Of a DNA stretch of 64,000 nucleotides, positions 49,679 to 62,346 are shown one piece after another. The stretch is from the NCBI GenBank assembly GCA_039881145.1, contig JAYKKI010000032.1, positions 10,651,001 to 10,715,000 of the forward strand, in the 5' to 3' direction. Positions within the stretch are counted from its first letter, which is position 1; every line of letters begins with the position of its first letter. The notes below the pieces were generated by a model, which worked only from the letters and a program-made list of their open reading frames with translations, was not told where the DNA came from and did not search any database. This DNA comes from Druceiella hillmani (lineage: Eukaryota > Arthropoda > Insecta > Lepidoptera > Hepialidae). The position numbers and the translations under genes were made by a program.

Positions 49679-52239
49679 TACCAAAGTGGTAAGATTGACT
49701 AATGGATCAAAACATGTGTATAAAAATTAAAAATATCGTAGCTTTAGCAAAAAAATGGGCGACCAAAGTAAGAAAAACTGACTAAAAATATTTATGGAAA
49801 GATCAAAGTGAAATTATATTTTCGTCTTATTTTTAAAACTAACAATCGCTATATTTATGCTTCAGACATGGAAACAAATTAAAACTATGAAACCACGACT
49901 TTAAGCAATTTATGTGCTATAAACATCCCACCTCCTTAACATTCGTGTCAGAGAGTAGTAAATGGAATAATATGCATAATGTTGATAATATAGCAGATTA
50001 ATATAATAGATAGAAATAAAGTAAATATTCATAAGCCAATATAAATGTTTACAAGCCATTAATCTCGTTCTTTTGTAAATAATTTATGTCAGAATAACAT
50101 TGAAAGTAGAACTAAGTAATTTTTAAAAAAAAAACTGCGAACTTGATGTAATTGGTAAAATTATCTTAATATTTATTATTATAAACTGCGTGTTTCTTCT
50201 AAAAATATATGATAATAATTGTTTTATCAGTTTCAAATGTTGGTTGTAACTAAAATATAAATTAATCGAAATAATTGACTCAAGTACTTACGACAACATG
50301 TATTAATATTGGTAACACAAAAGGAAAGCAGAACTATTAAGCTGTCATTAAAGTGATCGATCAAAGTTTGAGAAGTAAATAAAAGTTACTAAAACTTCTT
50401 TGTGTTGTTACTATGATTAGTTAGTACAAAGTAACCGTCACGTACTTTTCTTCAGCCATTTCTATTACAAACGGTATTTCTAACACAACCATGATTGATT
50501 TAATGTTTCATTCATAGAATTTGCACTTTAAAACCTTGAATATTTGAACATTTACTTCCAAAGAATTATGAAAAGTGATATCATGTTATGTAAATGATTT
50601 AAGAATCATTTTGTAAAAATAAATCTATTTTGGAGACGTAGACTTTGAATTGAAAGATGATTTTACTATGTCTTCATCGATCTTTGTTCCCAGATACCAA
50701 ATCCAAAAGCATTATGAACTGTATTTCAACTCATGCGTCCATAATATTTACAATGTCTCGATAAAACACCATTTCATTTTGATAAATATTTATTTAAGGA
50801 ACAGTACATTTGATTTTGTATTTTAGTATAAGTTATCTTTGTAATTAATTTAATTAATTTTTTTCTGCTCTGGCGTAAATTTTCACTCGAAGATGGATTT
50901 AATTTAAATCGTATTTTAATGAAAAATTTTACGTAACTTTCTATAAGAAGTCAATTAAATAGCCCTTTATTTCGTTCTAATCAAAAAAGGTTTATCTTTG
51001 AAAATTAGATTTTTGAGTAACTTAAATACCATTAAAAACTTTTAAGTCTTTATTTTTTCAAAAATTTCGTGAGTTAAAAACACATATATTTTTTTAAAAT
51101 ACTGTTCAATATTTCTTCCTAATAAAGATAAATTAATAACTATTTCAAATAGTGGATTTTTTTTAAATGAAACCACTTTGGTGTCACTGATAGCTAAGCA
51201 AACAATGCTAGAACTAAGCATGTCTTTACTTAAGTCCACTTCACACACTAATTTCCATCTTTTTTGAGCACTTATATCATCATTATCAATTTATAGTATC
51301 TCAGTGCAAATTAACAGCTAATCGTATACTAAGAAATAACATATGTAAATGATTTTTGTAACTGAAATCTAGTAATTGTTTCATTAACTGAATGTCATTC
51401 GTTCATTAAGATTTATTCAGTTGGAAATTTTGTTTGGGGAAAATAAGTTTAGTTTCAAAAATATTTATTTGCAATTAGTGGTATCGAAGTTCGTTTAGTA
51501 TTAGTTGGTTTCATAAATAAACTCCCACGTTTTGACCTTAATCTATCAGGTTTCAGTATGTCTCGACACGACGACTGCAAATAGAATCCTGTCATGAATG
51601 ATTAAAATGGACAAATTAAATACTCCCTAACTAGTGCGAGTCAGATTAGAATATTATATATAGAAAACATGGTTTTATATATATATATATATGTATGTAT
51701 GTCTGTGTGTGCGTGTGTGCAAAGAAGTAACTTTATGTTTATACGTCACGTTTGTGGTCTACTCTTATATGAACAATTGGGTATTTGACTAATAAATATA
51801 TACGAAGAGCGAATTTTTTTTTTGATAAACTTAAAAATTTAACGAGTTATAAAAGTTTAAATTTAACCTTTAGAGAAGGACGGAAATACTGTGTTGTGAG
51901 ATCATTTTTATTATTGCAAATTATATTCTACGAGAGAAAAAGAGACAGGAATATACACAACTCTATCCGTATCTTCAAATTTAGAAGCCTATAACTGGTT
52001 TACTTTTCAATTTTCTAATTTTTTTCAAGACTGGTTTTTAATTAACTTATATTCCACAATATTGTCCGAAAAATATCAAAATTTGGAATGAGTCAACTAC
52101 CGTATTAAGAAAGTAGTCAATATAGGAATTAAAGCAACTTAATGTTGAACTAATGAAGGTCTTGTGTTTGAATCGATATACGTTATTAAACATAAAATAT
52201 GTTATACACTTCAATAAACAATTTATAATTTATCAATAT
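49679..52239. other. AT-rich stretch, no gene seen
   Basis: Only a (TA)n/(TG)n microsatellite at about 51676-51720 stands out. Small open frames at 51042-51248 (minus) and 51785-51994 (plus) have no recognisable motif. Confidence 0.55.
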
Positions 52240-53110
52240 TATTATCACTTTTTGTACCAGCAGAAGTTGGGCAAGCAAAAGTATGGTAAAAAGTCTAAAT
52301 TTATCAGAATAGTTAAAAAAAGAATTAGTTTTTGACTTAATCGTTAAATCGCGTAAAAATCGTATGATAAAGTAAGCCTTGGTAAATTTTCATTTATAAG
52401 CCGATGAGCTCTGTTATAAATAACAAATAAAGTCGTGTATCGATTGAGATTCTACGATTAACAATGCTACCATTTCTTATAACAGCCGAAGTTGGGGGAA
52501 AAAAAATATAGTATATAGTCTAAATTTATCGGAGTGGTTAGAGAAAGAATTACTTTTTAACTTAATCCCCGAATCGCGTAAGAATCTTATGATAAAATAA
52601 AGCTTTTTAAATTTTCATAAATAAACCGGGAAGCTCTATTTATGAATAACGATTAAAGTATTGTATCGATTAACATTCTACAATTAACAATGTTACCATT
52701 TCTTTTAAAAGTAAAAGATGGGGGAAGGGAAAGAATAGTATAAAGTCTAAATTTATTGGAGAAGTTAGAGAAAGCATTGCTTTCTGATGTAATGGCCAAA
52801 TCACGTAAAAATCACATTAAAAAATAAGTGAACGTTTTTAAATTCTCATATATAAGCCGACGTACTCTGTTATGAATAACGATTAAAGTGATGTATCGAT
52901 TGTAATCCAAATTTGCCGTAGTAGTTAGAAAAAGAATTAAACTTTAACTTAATCTCAGAATTATATAAAAACGTGTGATGGATAACTGTTCTTTTATTCT
53001 CATACATATTCCGACAAATTACAGTGAGAATAAAGTACAAAGGGAATTACAGATTCTAGTCCACATTCATCGGAGTAGTTAGAAGAATTAGTTAGACCTT
53101 TATTGCAGAA
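52240..53110 (+). repeat. Decayed tandem array, about 226-bp units then about 157-bp units
   Basis: The word GTCTAAATTTATC or a variant recurs at about 52293, 52518 and 52745, with degenerate versions (AATCCAAATTTGCC, AGTCCACATTCATCGG) at about 52905 and 53057. Each is followed by GTTAGARAAAGAATTA-like sequence, and the longer units also contain ATAAGCCGA and AATAACGATTAAAGT. The last two units lack about 70 bp. Units are much more diverged than in the 145-bp array. Confidence 0.85.
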
Positions 53111-53689
53111 ATGTTTGAAAATCTTATTATTTTACAACATTGTTTATATGACGATCTCATGTGACTATTTAAATTTATGTGAAATATGTCGGCGAACTTC
53201 AATTTCACTCTTATTTTATTATGAATCTAATTGACTCTATGCCTAGTACAAACCTTAATGACGATAACAAGACCTTTTATGTGTTCTTCAAAAATTTAAA
53301 CTTATATTACAGGTGGTCAAAAATGTTATAGCAACAATGAGACTAACACCTTAGGTTTCCTGTAAGACTTGTTATCCAAATTACGCATTGAAAGAACTTC
53401 AACATTTTCAACCACTAAAACTCAAATTGGACAAATTATGTTTCTTTCTATTTATACAACGAATGTTCCATTCAAGATTGTCCTAATATTTTCTTGGAAA
53501 ATAACAAAGACTAAAAACATATAAGAACACAATACAATACATTACGTTGTTAGTTTTTAAGCTTCTAAGTGCTTAAGCTCAAGCTATCGTACTTAAGCTA
53601 ATCAAATTAGATTACGTTTCTGAATTTTCAGTACACATTTTAAAAACAAAAATTATGGTCAATGTATTATTTTAATTATTAAAAAGTGG

Positions 53690-54350
53690 TAGAACTGCTA
53701 TCGTTTCTTATTTAATAAAAGAATAAATCAAATAACTGTATATTTATTTTTATATAGTTAAATGAATGATGGGGGCATCAGGTAGTTGTAACTTAAGGAA
53801 ATGAATTTGAGTAACAAATACTAAACTGCTATCTCTATCATTTATTTATTTTATTGGAAATAATTCATATTCATCATTTGCCTACCTTTTAGGGTTTCCT
53901 ATTTCAAAAGAAAGAAAACAATTATTTTAAGTTCACTTAGCTGTACATCCGTCCGTCTGCTGATTTTTCTCAGAAATAATTTAACGTAGAAACTTTAAAC
54001 CCACACGTTTTTCAAAATTAGTACTTTAAAATATTTAAATCAAAATTTTAAAAAAGGGAAAATAAATTACTTAATTTCATTTTATTTATTGTATAGGATA
54101 TTAATTCAAAGAGCAAGTTATAACGATTGCAAAACAATATTTTACATATTTTTTTGTAAATAAATTCAAAAATATTTGTTGAGAATGTCAACAAAAAATA
54201 TTTCTCACTCCCCTTTGCTATCTCCGAAACAGTTAATATCAGAATTATATAAAAACAACGTCATTACAAGTTAACACGAAATTTATCCATAAACCATAGC
54301 TATGATTCTAACTTTCACAATTTTGTGAATATTGAGTTAATATTCTTTAC
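53690..54350 (-). repeat. Inverted third copy of the 12.2/39 kb repeat
   Basis: The reverse complement of 53690-53990 matches 12230-12530 (shared: GAAATAGGAAACCCTAAAA, ATACAGTTATTTGA, GGCAGTTCTAC-like). The reverse complement of 54020-54350 matches 38880-39180. It joins in one piece two parts that are split between the two duplication copies, so it is the best template for the full repeat. It also contains CCGTCCGTCTGCTGA, a word style common in insect dispersed repeats. Confidence 0.75.
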
Positions 54351-54477
54351 GGTGTTCATATTTTTTAGATGTGTCTAAGTATATGAGAAAACCTCGTAGT
54401 GCGAGTTCTAATTATTTTTAGGAATGTCAACTAGTTCAATAAAATTAAGCAATATTTTAATAACTGGGTTCAAATAC

Positions 54478-54716
54478 ACAATAAAATGAAACTACTTAAG
54501 GTAGTATTATTTCTACTTTCTTAAAGTTCTTTATCACGACCTAGGTTTTTTGTATCACAAACATCTTCAGGTGGGCTATTTGCTAAGATTGAATATAATA
54601 CAAGGGTGTAATACTAGGTCGTGGTAAAGAACTTAATGAAAGTAGAAATAATACTACATCACGTAGTTTCATTTCATTATGAATAATGAATTTCTACAAA
54701 ATTAACTCCAAATAAA
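54478..54716 (+). mobile_element. Foldback MITE-like element, second copy
   Basis: The left arm 54478-54580 and right arm 54606-54690 are inverted copies, with the TGAATTTCTACAAAATTAAC tail to 54716. The left arm keeps the hammerhead-like motif on the minus strand (54532-54577, with CACCTGAAGATGTTTG). The right arm has lost the stem II and GAAA part but keeps CTAGGTCGTGG. The overall organisation matches 1064-1345. Confidence 0.8.
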
Positions 54717-55044
54717 TTCAATATGAGTTCAAACATTCATGTAATATGATAGAAAATTGTGTTACAATTTTCTCATCATCATGTTTGACATACATATATG
54801 CATAATATTATTATACCTTTAAAAGAAAATAAAAACATTAACGATTTAAGAGAAATATTATAAAATTTTCAAATTTTATGAAAGTGAATTCATTTGAAAT
54901 GAACCTAAAATATTAAATATTAAGGTTAACCGTCAGCAAACTCATCGGAATGCCGATATGTATTATACTACGAAAAAATTATTCATGACATGAATAATAT
55001 TTTTACTTCCAAAAAATCTTTGTTTTGAAAATAAATTTAAGTTG

Positions 55045-55425
55045 AATACTTAATATTTGGATTGCTGGACTTGCTCCAATTGTTTTATTTGTGTTTATCT
55101 TCAAGCCAGCTGGCTTCGGAATGAATTGAAGACATTTCGAATAACTTTCGCATTTGTCGAGGATTTGTCGAGGACAGGATCCTATGTGGGATGCGAACTA
55201 TCGCCATCTTTATCGATTTTATATAAGAAGCAACTGTAAATAAGCCGGGAAGCTGAACGTCTATCGTCAAAACTTGTCTGCTTCGTTCAGGCAACGCACA
55301 ATGGTTCAAGAAGTAGTGTTCGAATCGGAAGCAAATTTTTGAAAGAGTTCTCGGCCGTCCTATCTGGGTCCGCCAAGATGCCTTCAAGTCGTCTTTCCTC
55401 TTGAACATTCCTATAACTACATAAT
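55045..55425 (-). pseudogene. LINE reverse-transcriptase relic, apparently 5'-inverted
   Basis: On the minus strand, 55197 down to 55053 reads FASHIGSCPRQILDKCESYS, then PAGLKINTNKTIGAS, corresponding to the FADD and GLKINxxKTK parts of a LINE reverse transcriptase (domains 5-6). On the plus strand, 55290-55420 reads HNGSRSSVRIGSKF and, in another frame, WVRQDAFKSSFLLNIPIT, corresponding to the preceding domain 4 (SxVRxG then SGVRQGCxLSPxLFNI). The two lie head to head, as expected if the upstream part was inverted on insertion (twin priming). The catalytic FADD is degenerate (FASH) and there are several frame changes. Clade not assigned. Confidence 0.6.
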
Positions 55426-58400
55426 TATCTCAACATTATTTTGACCACTTTTACTTCCAAAATTATAGATTTGTTCAGTACTTCTTTCATTATATAAACT
55501 CGCCATGGTTTTGTTTCATGTTTCATACAAGCGATTTCTTAATATACATCGATCTTCTTGTTACTTACGTCGTTTAATAACTGCGATAAAGTTTTGCATT
55601 CAAAAATTTATTCTTTGGCCATGAAAAAGGAATTCTAATTTGCAAGTAATCAAAAAAATAATGCATATCTGCTTTGATTGGAAACACTTAAAAAAGTTTT
55701 GGTTTAGTGTATCAGAATTACTTTGAAAAAAAAAATTAGTTCATTTTCTGTATTATCAAAGCAGATTTGTATGATTATAAAATACTTAAATAATCTTATC
55801 GTGGAAATGGTTTTGCGAATTATTTAGAACCTGTTAAGACTAATTTCGATTATTAATAGGGTTATCTTCCATCGAACAAAATGTTTACAATGTGTGAAAC
55901 TGATATATTATATAGTTTTCTTGTAGCATTTAAGCTTAAATGAATTTACTTACAGTGCATGGTGGTGTCCATTTAATTAAGTCCAGTGTAATAATAGTAA
56001 CCAGCATAAATTAACTATTGCAATATTCAACAGATTAAGAAGGACTTATATATAGGATTTGCAGTATGAATAAGATTTCTGTAGAAGTTAAAAAAAATAT
56101 TATCTTGAATGCTTGAAGTCCGTAAATGCAAAAAGGGAAGTCCATAAATGCACGATGTGACTCACCATTTATAAACCAATATACTCAAAAACTTCAGGAA
56201 AATAGAATAATGAACAAAAAAAAATGAAAATCAGATAAAAGATTAATATTTTTTGTATTTGTGTTACTCGTCACTTCTCGAAGTAACTTGGCAAAAAGTG
56301 AGTGAAATTCTAAAAACAACATCGCCGTAAAATTATCCAAGATCTTGATAGAAAAGTCGGCCATAGAATTGGTGAGATAAAAGTCACCAATTTCCCGCAA
56401 TGCTTTGCAAGAAAAGTGTAGGTGAATGAGTTATCATTTTGGATCTCTATTTATTGAATATTACGTCTATCACATATATTTTAACCCCAAAAACCATTAT
56501 CTCTCTATCTCTTTGCCGTATGATAACATTTTCGCGAATCGTCGCATAGTTCACTGCTATTAGTTCACGAAGTATCGTCAACAACTAACATTTTCTCTTT
56601 ACATACCTCTAGTTGTAAAAGCGATAAATAATTAAAAAGTAAAGTTAAATTCAGTATTATGGTAAAAATATTATATAAATTAGACATAAATTTCTAACTA
56701 ACTCATCTATACTTTTTCTGCAAAACACTGTAAGAACTTGATTGCTTTTATCCCACAACATTTACCGTAAAATTCTAAAAAGATAATCCTTCCTCCAGTA
56801 ATTTCAAAATATGACAGAAGAGTTTACATTTTTATCTTTTTTAACTATAAGTCATATGATTATGTATATTTTCATTTTTATATAAATTGAATCACTATCC
56901 ATTATATTATTTATTCAGCTATCAAATCTCAAAATCCACTTTGTTGAATTCGAACCACTTGCTTTCAAATTTAATCACTTATACATGTTATAACTAATTT
57001 AAAAGAATAACCTTTTGGATGAAAATTAAGTCTGCTGCCTTTTTCTATTTTATTTTATTTTATGTTAAGGGAAAAAATAAATACAAACTGAAATATTCTA
57101 TGAACTCTAAATACGAAATAAACTTGTGCTCTTTCACTTCCACAAAGAACAAAGAATACATTTGTAAAATATGCAATTAATATTTTTGTATTAATAGATA
57201 AATGTGACAGTGTTAACTTAAGTAAGCGAAACAATATTTCTTATTTTGGAATAGGATATAAAATTTATACGGAAAACTGTGTAATTGTCATTAACTCTGA
57301 TATTAGAGCTAGGTTATAACTTCTGATGCTAAAATGCTGTATTTGCAAAATTGGTATCGTGATTAATTTAGGTTATGTTTTCACTTTCATCATGTGGCCA
57401 TAAGCACACACCAGTGTTTTTTTTTCATACCAATAGATATAAAGAACCATGAACACTAAATGATATCTTGTTACGTTAAAGTTCTTTCAGATTTCGTATA
57501 GCTTTTGCTATCAGAGTCTCATTACACTTATTTTACTTCCGAATTGCATGTTTGATTTCACTACAGAGTTGCCAGCTGGTATTACGTCAAACGTTCTTAT
57601 GGTACCTCTGCGTAATTGGCTGCATACGATATCTCCTGCTGAAATAGATATATTAATAGTCCCAATGTGTACAAATTAACGGTTTACAAATATGAAGAGG
57701 TTAGAGTAAAAGTTATTTATAGCGGACCATTACCAATTAACAATCCTAAATTATAGTTAATAATGCTAATTAAGTTATAGTGCAGAAAGGAAAAGGATTA
57801 AAACTTAGATTTTAAAGTTATTCGTGGCTATTACAGTGTGACTGCCAATAGAGAGTATTGAAATATTTTTTTTAGAACTTCGTGGATAAAGAAATCTTTC
57901 TCTCAAATTTACCAAATAAATTTTGAAATTATATCAATTAATTCATTTAATACATGTATATATGTATACATACATATAGTTACATTGAATTAAATTTAAA
58001 TTCACAGATTATTTTTTTCTTCTCTATCAAAATTTAGAAATTTACAAATAAATGTTTAAAACAATTAATTATAATTTTTTTTTCACTTAGTTTCCAACAA
58101 ATAACATTATACCGAAAAAAGTAACACCAATCTCTAAATTTTCTCATTGGCTAACTTATAAAATTTATCACAGAATTTTAACATTCATGCATCCAATGGA
58201 GTTACAGCAATGTTATTTCCATCACAGCTGCCAGATCGATTGCCATTATGACGCCATGATGATGCGAGCAATCCAACAACAAAACCAATGGCATGTGAAT
58301 CCAGCTTTAAACCCAATATAATAAAGACCAAAACGTCCAGTACAAAACTCTACCTTAAGCTCATCATAACTTTCCCTACGAAACAATGAAGGAGCACCTT

Positions 58401-58670
58401 AAAGCTGCTTAAATTAAGCTATTGCGGCGTCGAACCAGCTAGAAATTAATTGTATCCGAGTTATATTCAAAGTGTGTTTATATGGAAATACATTCCTAGT
58501 ATTTTAACCTGTACTTTAAATATTAGTGAATGTGGTATTGATTATTTTTAAAAGCGATTTGACTATTTTAAACTTTCCAACATATGAAGAATAATTATTT
58601 CAGGCTCTGAAAGTACATGACATATTTATGGCAAAAAATTGGCATCACCATGGTGTGCTGGGTTGATTAC
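55426..58670. other. AT-rich stretch, no gene seen
   Basis: No recognisable coding region. A 68-residue minus frame at 56194-56400 has a slightly protein-like start (MREIGDFYLTNSMADFSIKI) but no motif. Short inverted words (ATTGGTGA and TCACCAAT near 56360-56385; TCTGCTTTGAT and its complement near 55667 and 55757) are noted without interpretation. Confidence 0.5.
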
Positions 58671-58851
58671 AAGGTATACGGCCTTTGACTGAGGCGCACC
58701 GCAGGGACCCGGGTTTGATTCCCGGCCGCTTGTCGAATTGGACTGGACTGGTGTTTTGGTTGGCTGTCAGAGATTGCTCTTGTACCAATAAGTTCACCAT
58801 ATGTATCGATTAGACACATTAAATTACAGAAATAAATAAATAAATTCTATT
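58671..58851 (+). mobile_element. tRNA-related SINE
   Basis: Begins GTTGATTACAAGGTATACGG, has a box B-like GGTTTGATTCCC flanked by CCCGG and CCGG (a T-arm-like stem), continues GCTTGTCGAATTGG and GGTGTTTTGGTTGGC, and ends in a short A-rich tail with (AAAT)n units (about 58830-58851). A box A is not clear. The sister copy is at 38404-38510. The upstream end and target duplication were not resolved. Confidence 0.7.
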
Positions 58852-60629
58852 TTTAAATTTAAAACGACTTCCACGTGTAATGAAGTAATTCATAATTTAT
58901 TACAAGCGACTAAAGATGCAAAACCTATTAATTACGGACAGAGTTCGCTCTACAAGTCTGCCGTAAACACTTATATTGGAAGAGAATTTTCATTAAGTCG
59001 TGTATATATTAATATTATTTTTCACCATTCAAATAGCTTTTTAAGTAATATTCCATGAGACTAATTAGATGAAAAAAATGGAATTTTTGTTAGGCTGTTT
59101 TAAAATTTTTACATACACATTTTTGTTGCATTTAAGAGACAATCCTATTTACCACTATTATTTTGCAATAGATCAATTTCTATCTCTGTACGATATATAT
59201 TAGAATTTCAACCATGAAATGGAAAAATGGAAGCGGTGCTGAATAGAGGCATGACTATTCCCTGTTTTTTGTAAATAGTTCGATATGAGGGCTTTAAAAG
59301 ATATCAACAATGTGTTAAGTACAAATGTAACTAGCACTACAAGGATTCTATACATATTTGGGTACATGTACACTTTTAAGCGTACATAATATTCTGTCAA
59401 ACTATATACAAATATTAAATTATTTGTCGTCATGTAAATGTATAAATATATTGCGTTGAATATCGCAAAAATAATAAAGTGCAGTTGATTTAAGTCATTT
59501 CTATGCAATTTATATGAACTTTTTACAAACCCAACTATGTCGTAGAGTATCTACTAGTTAGGATAGCTTACTTAGCATTATGATAATTTTCTTTTTAATT
59601 CCATTATAAAATGTGTACTTGACCGTTCGACACTAAATGCATCCTTATATATCATATGGTATTCCTCAATCATACACAAAAAGCAATTAAAAAATTCCGT
59701 AATGTAGCCACCGGAATAGTTTTAAGTGGTTAGTAATTTCAAACACGATGTATATAATTTCAAATACGCCGGGCTGCTTTACTACCGTTGCCGACAAAAC
59801 AACAACCGCGCGCCGTCGCCGTTATCGCGTAACGTAAACATTATAAATGGTGTTTACATTTAATTTATATTAAAATGCTATTTAATTTGTTTTAAAAATA
59901 CTTATTATCGGCGTAATTATTTATTTCACTATTTGAACGTACTTAGGACGACTAATACTGATTGGGTTTTCATTTAAAGTCGAACGGTCAAATCCACATG
60001 ACATATACTATTATTGTGAATACATTTTAATTATTGAAAACAGTGGTTTACCTAGTAGGGGGTGGCGACCCTTAATTCTAATAAAAATAACCACTTTATA
60101 GCCTAATAGTTCGTGAATATATCAAGTGTCCTTGATGTACCCCTATGTTTTTGGAAGACCTACACAATAATACTATACAAAATGAACTATGAAAGTAAAG
60201 AGAAATTCACTCTACTTCAGAAGTAAGGAAGTCAACCTAAAAAATGTTCTTAAACGTTTTATTTCATAACTTTTTAGGTTTCGTAAAATTTCAGCTTTAT
60301 ATATGAAAACTCCGCAAGTAGAATGACTTTGAAAAACAAACAGACAACGGGGCTCATATGATGAAACTAAAAGGGTTTCTAACTTGGCTCATGATGAAAA
60401 TATATGTTTTTAACTATTTTATTTATTTGACGTACATATATCGCATAAACGCTAAAAATTAGACGTTTTTGAATATTCATATTTTTAATTTTTTCATCAA
60501 GCTATAAAATATATTTGATTAAATACAATTAAAAAATAATTAGCAGTTAGTACTACCAAATATCAGCAATTGATTTATGAAATTCATAATATGAATTCGT
60601 ACATCATTATTAGCAAAAATCTTTCCTAA
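58852..60629. other. AT-rich stretch with one CpG-rich patch, no gene seen
   Basis: The minus frame at 59200-59508 is long for this window (102 codons) and hydrophobic, but has the Ile/Tyr/Phe/Leu-heavy composition of translated AT-rich DNA and no motif. A CpG-rich patch lies at 59766-59839. At about 60290-60380, CAAACAGACAACGGGGCTCA followed by AAAGGGTTTC resembles the insect-type dispersed repeats seen elsewhere. Confidence 0.5.
59766..59839. other. CpG-dense patch in AT-rich DNA
   Basis: About 74 bp with more than ten CpG dinucleotides, including ACCGCGCGCCGTCGCCGTTA and TCGCGTAACG, is embedded in sequence of very low G+C. It could be a small promoter-associated island, the end of a mobile element, or a recently arrived sequence. 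No TATA box or ORF can be tied to it with confidence. Confidence 0.4.
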
Positions 60630-60745
60630 TAGCCCACCGGAAGATGTTGCAATACAACCAAACCTAGGTCGTGGTAAAGAACGTAACGTTTAAGTGTGAA
60701 TAATGAATTTCTATAAAATTAACACAAAATGTAGTACTTATATGA
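60630..60745 (+). mobile_element. MITE-like family, single-arm copy with hammerhead-like motif
   Basis: AGCCCACC, then GGAAGATGTTGCAATACAAC, CAAAC, CTAGGTCGTGGTAAAGAACG, then the tail TGAATTTCTATAAAATTAAC. Both core boxes carry substitutions (CCGGAAGA for CTGAAGA, CAAAC for GAAAC), so this copy would not form an active core. The CTACATCACGTAG part is deleted. An (AT)n microsatellite follows at about 60779-60815. Confidence 0.75.
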
Positions 60746-60778
60746 TGTCCGAAAATTCATAAATTGTGTTTTTATAAC

Positions 60779-60814
<36 letters not shown>

Positions 60815-61084
60815 AAACCCATTAATATTTTCTCCAGTATGAGGATATTAGCAGCTTCATACGGAGACGACATTACTGCATTAATTTCATGTATTCTTGA
60901 AACTACAGACTAAAGTGTTGAATAGTGTAACGATATATTCAGTATCTTGAAAATCCTGGCAATTTACCTGACAGCACCTGGTAAGCTTTCTGACAGGTTT
61001 CCACGATATGACCATAATTGCACCAAGATCCAGCACTGATGAAACCCTTTAGAGTGTAGCTCCGCCCAGCTCATAACTACCCAG

Positions 61085-61375
61085 CGAACACACTGACATA
61101 AGACTGATATTCGAATGACGTCATGTCAAGTCACATTACATAGCTTTAAAAATCATAGGAGAATCATTACTTTACACATTTTTACGTGACTCTGTCATAC
61201 TGAATATGACGATAAATACGACGTCCATGTGATATCATCTTAACCTCATCGATATAAATGTGACATAAGAATGATGTAACAATGCCATTAAAAGTTATTT
61301 ACTTAGTTATGTCCCAGTGAATACTTTGACGTGAGATTTACATCAGAATGGCGTTATGCAGATCACAAATTACAT
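61085..61375. repeat. Cluster of related short words (TGACATAAGA / ATGACGTCAT)
   Basis: Several related or complementary words recur: TGACATAAGACTGATATT, ATGACGTCATGTCAAGTCAC, GTGACATAAGAATGATGT, ACGTGAGATTTACATCAGAA. They look like diverged units of a short imperfect repeat, some of them self-complementary. I could not fix a unit length. Confidence 0.35.
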
Positions 61376-62194
61376 AAGATATAACAAGGTCATGCTTGAG
61401 TCGTAGGAGAATATCGTTATTATTCACCTTTTTTAGGCCAGATACATATAGAAACCTACAATAATTTGATACAATAATGCAATAATATTGAAATGAATAA
61501 AAAAATATATTCAATGATCGCATGATTTTATCTTTTACTAAAAGGCCTAATGGTTTCACGATGTTGTATATTTAATGTCGAAAAAGAATAATGCAATCGC
61601 TGATTCGTTAGGAATATTACCTTAAACTTTAACACAAACTGGTATCAAAGCAAATCAAATCTTAGAGATCTAAATAGTATTAATGATTGACAGGATTCAA
61701 TGATTATTCTAATGTAACACGAAAAATAATATGTTAACAGTCGTTTGCTTTTTTATAACTTTTGATATTGGTATATTATTTTATTTGTGGGAAAAAAATT
61801 ACCCTATATATGACCGAAACCAATGATGTACATAGACAACACACCTGACATATTTGTCACAGAATAATACAATTTTTGTGGCACACAAAAAAAACATTGA
61901 ACATCCACGGTAATTTTAATTCCGGCGCAATTAATATACTATATGAATAACTTTAAGCTAATCATATTTAGTTGTCTCAGTAATAACGCCCTATTTGGGT
62001 TCTCTATGAATGTTGCTTGTGACATAGTCACGAATATAGTTGTCGACACAAATGTCGCCAAAACGATGATAGTATATGAATATTGACTTACAGTCCGTCA
62101 TACAAATATTTGATTGGAACCAATATCACTTTCCAATGAACGAATGCTGCCACATCAATAAAGTTGTAGTTGAAAACCTATTTGAATAACGAAA

Positions 62195-62346
62195 GAATTT
62201 ATTGAATATATTTGGCGTTAATTTTGTAGAAATTCATTACTCACAATTAAATAAAACTACGTGATGTAGTATTATTTCTACTTTCTTTAATTTCTTTACC
62301 ATGACCTAGGTTTCGTTGTATTACAACATTTTCAGGTGGGATATTA
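62195..62346 (-). mobile_element. MITE-like family, single-arm copy on minus strand
   Basis: Read on the minus strand: CCCACCTGAAAATG, the stem II hairpin GTTGT-AAT-ACAAC, GAAAC, CTAGGTCATGG, then GTAGAAATAATACTACATCA, then TGAATTTCTACAAAATTAAC and AAATATATTCAAT. Compared with the consensus it has CTGAAAA for CTGAAGA and CATGG for CGTGG. It retains the full tail, so it helps define the family's 3' end. Confidence 0.8.

Noticed and set aside
55085..55408. 107-residue minus-strand frame as a gene
   Set aside because: The meaningful homology is in other frames of the LINE relic (GLKINTNKT on minus, SSVRIG on plus).
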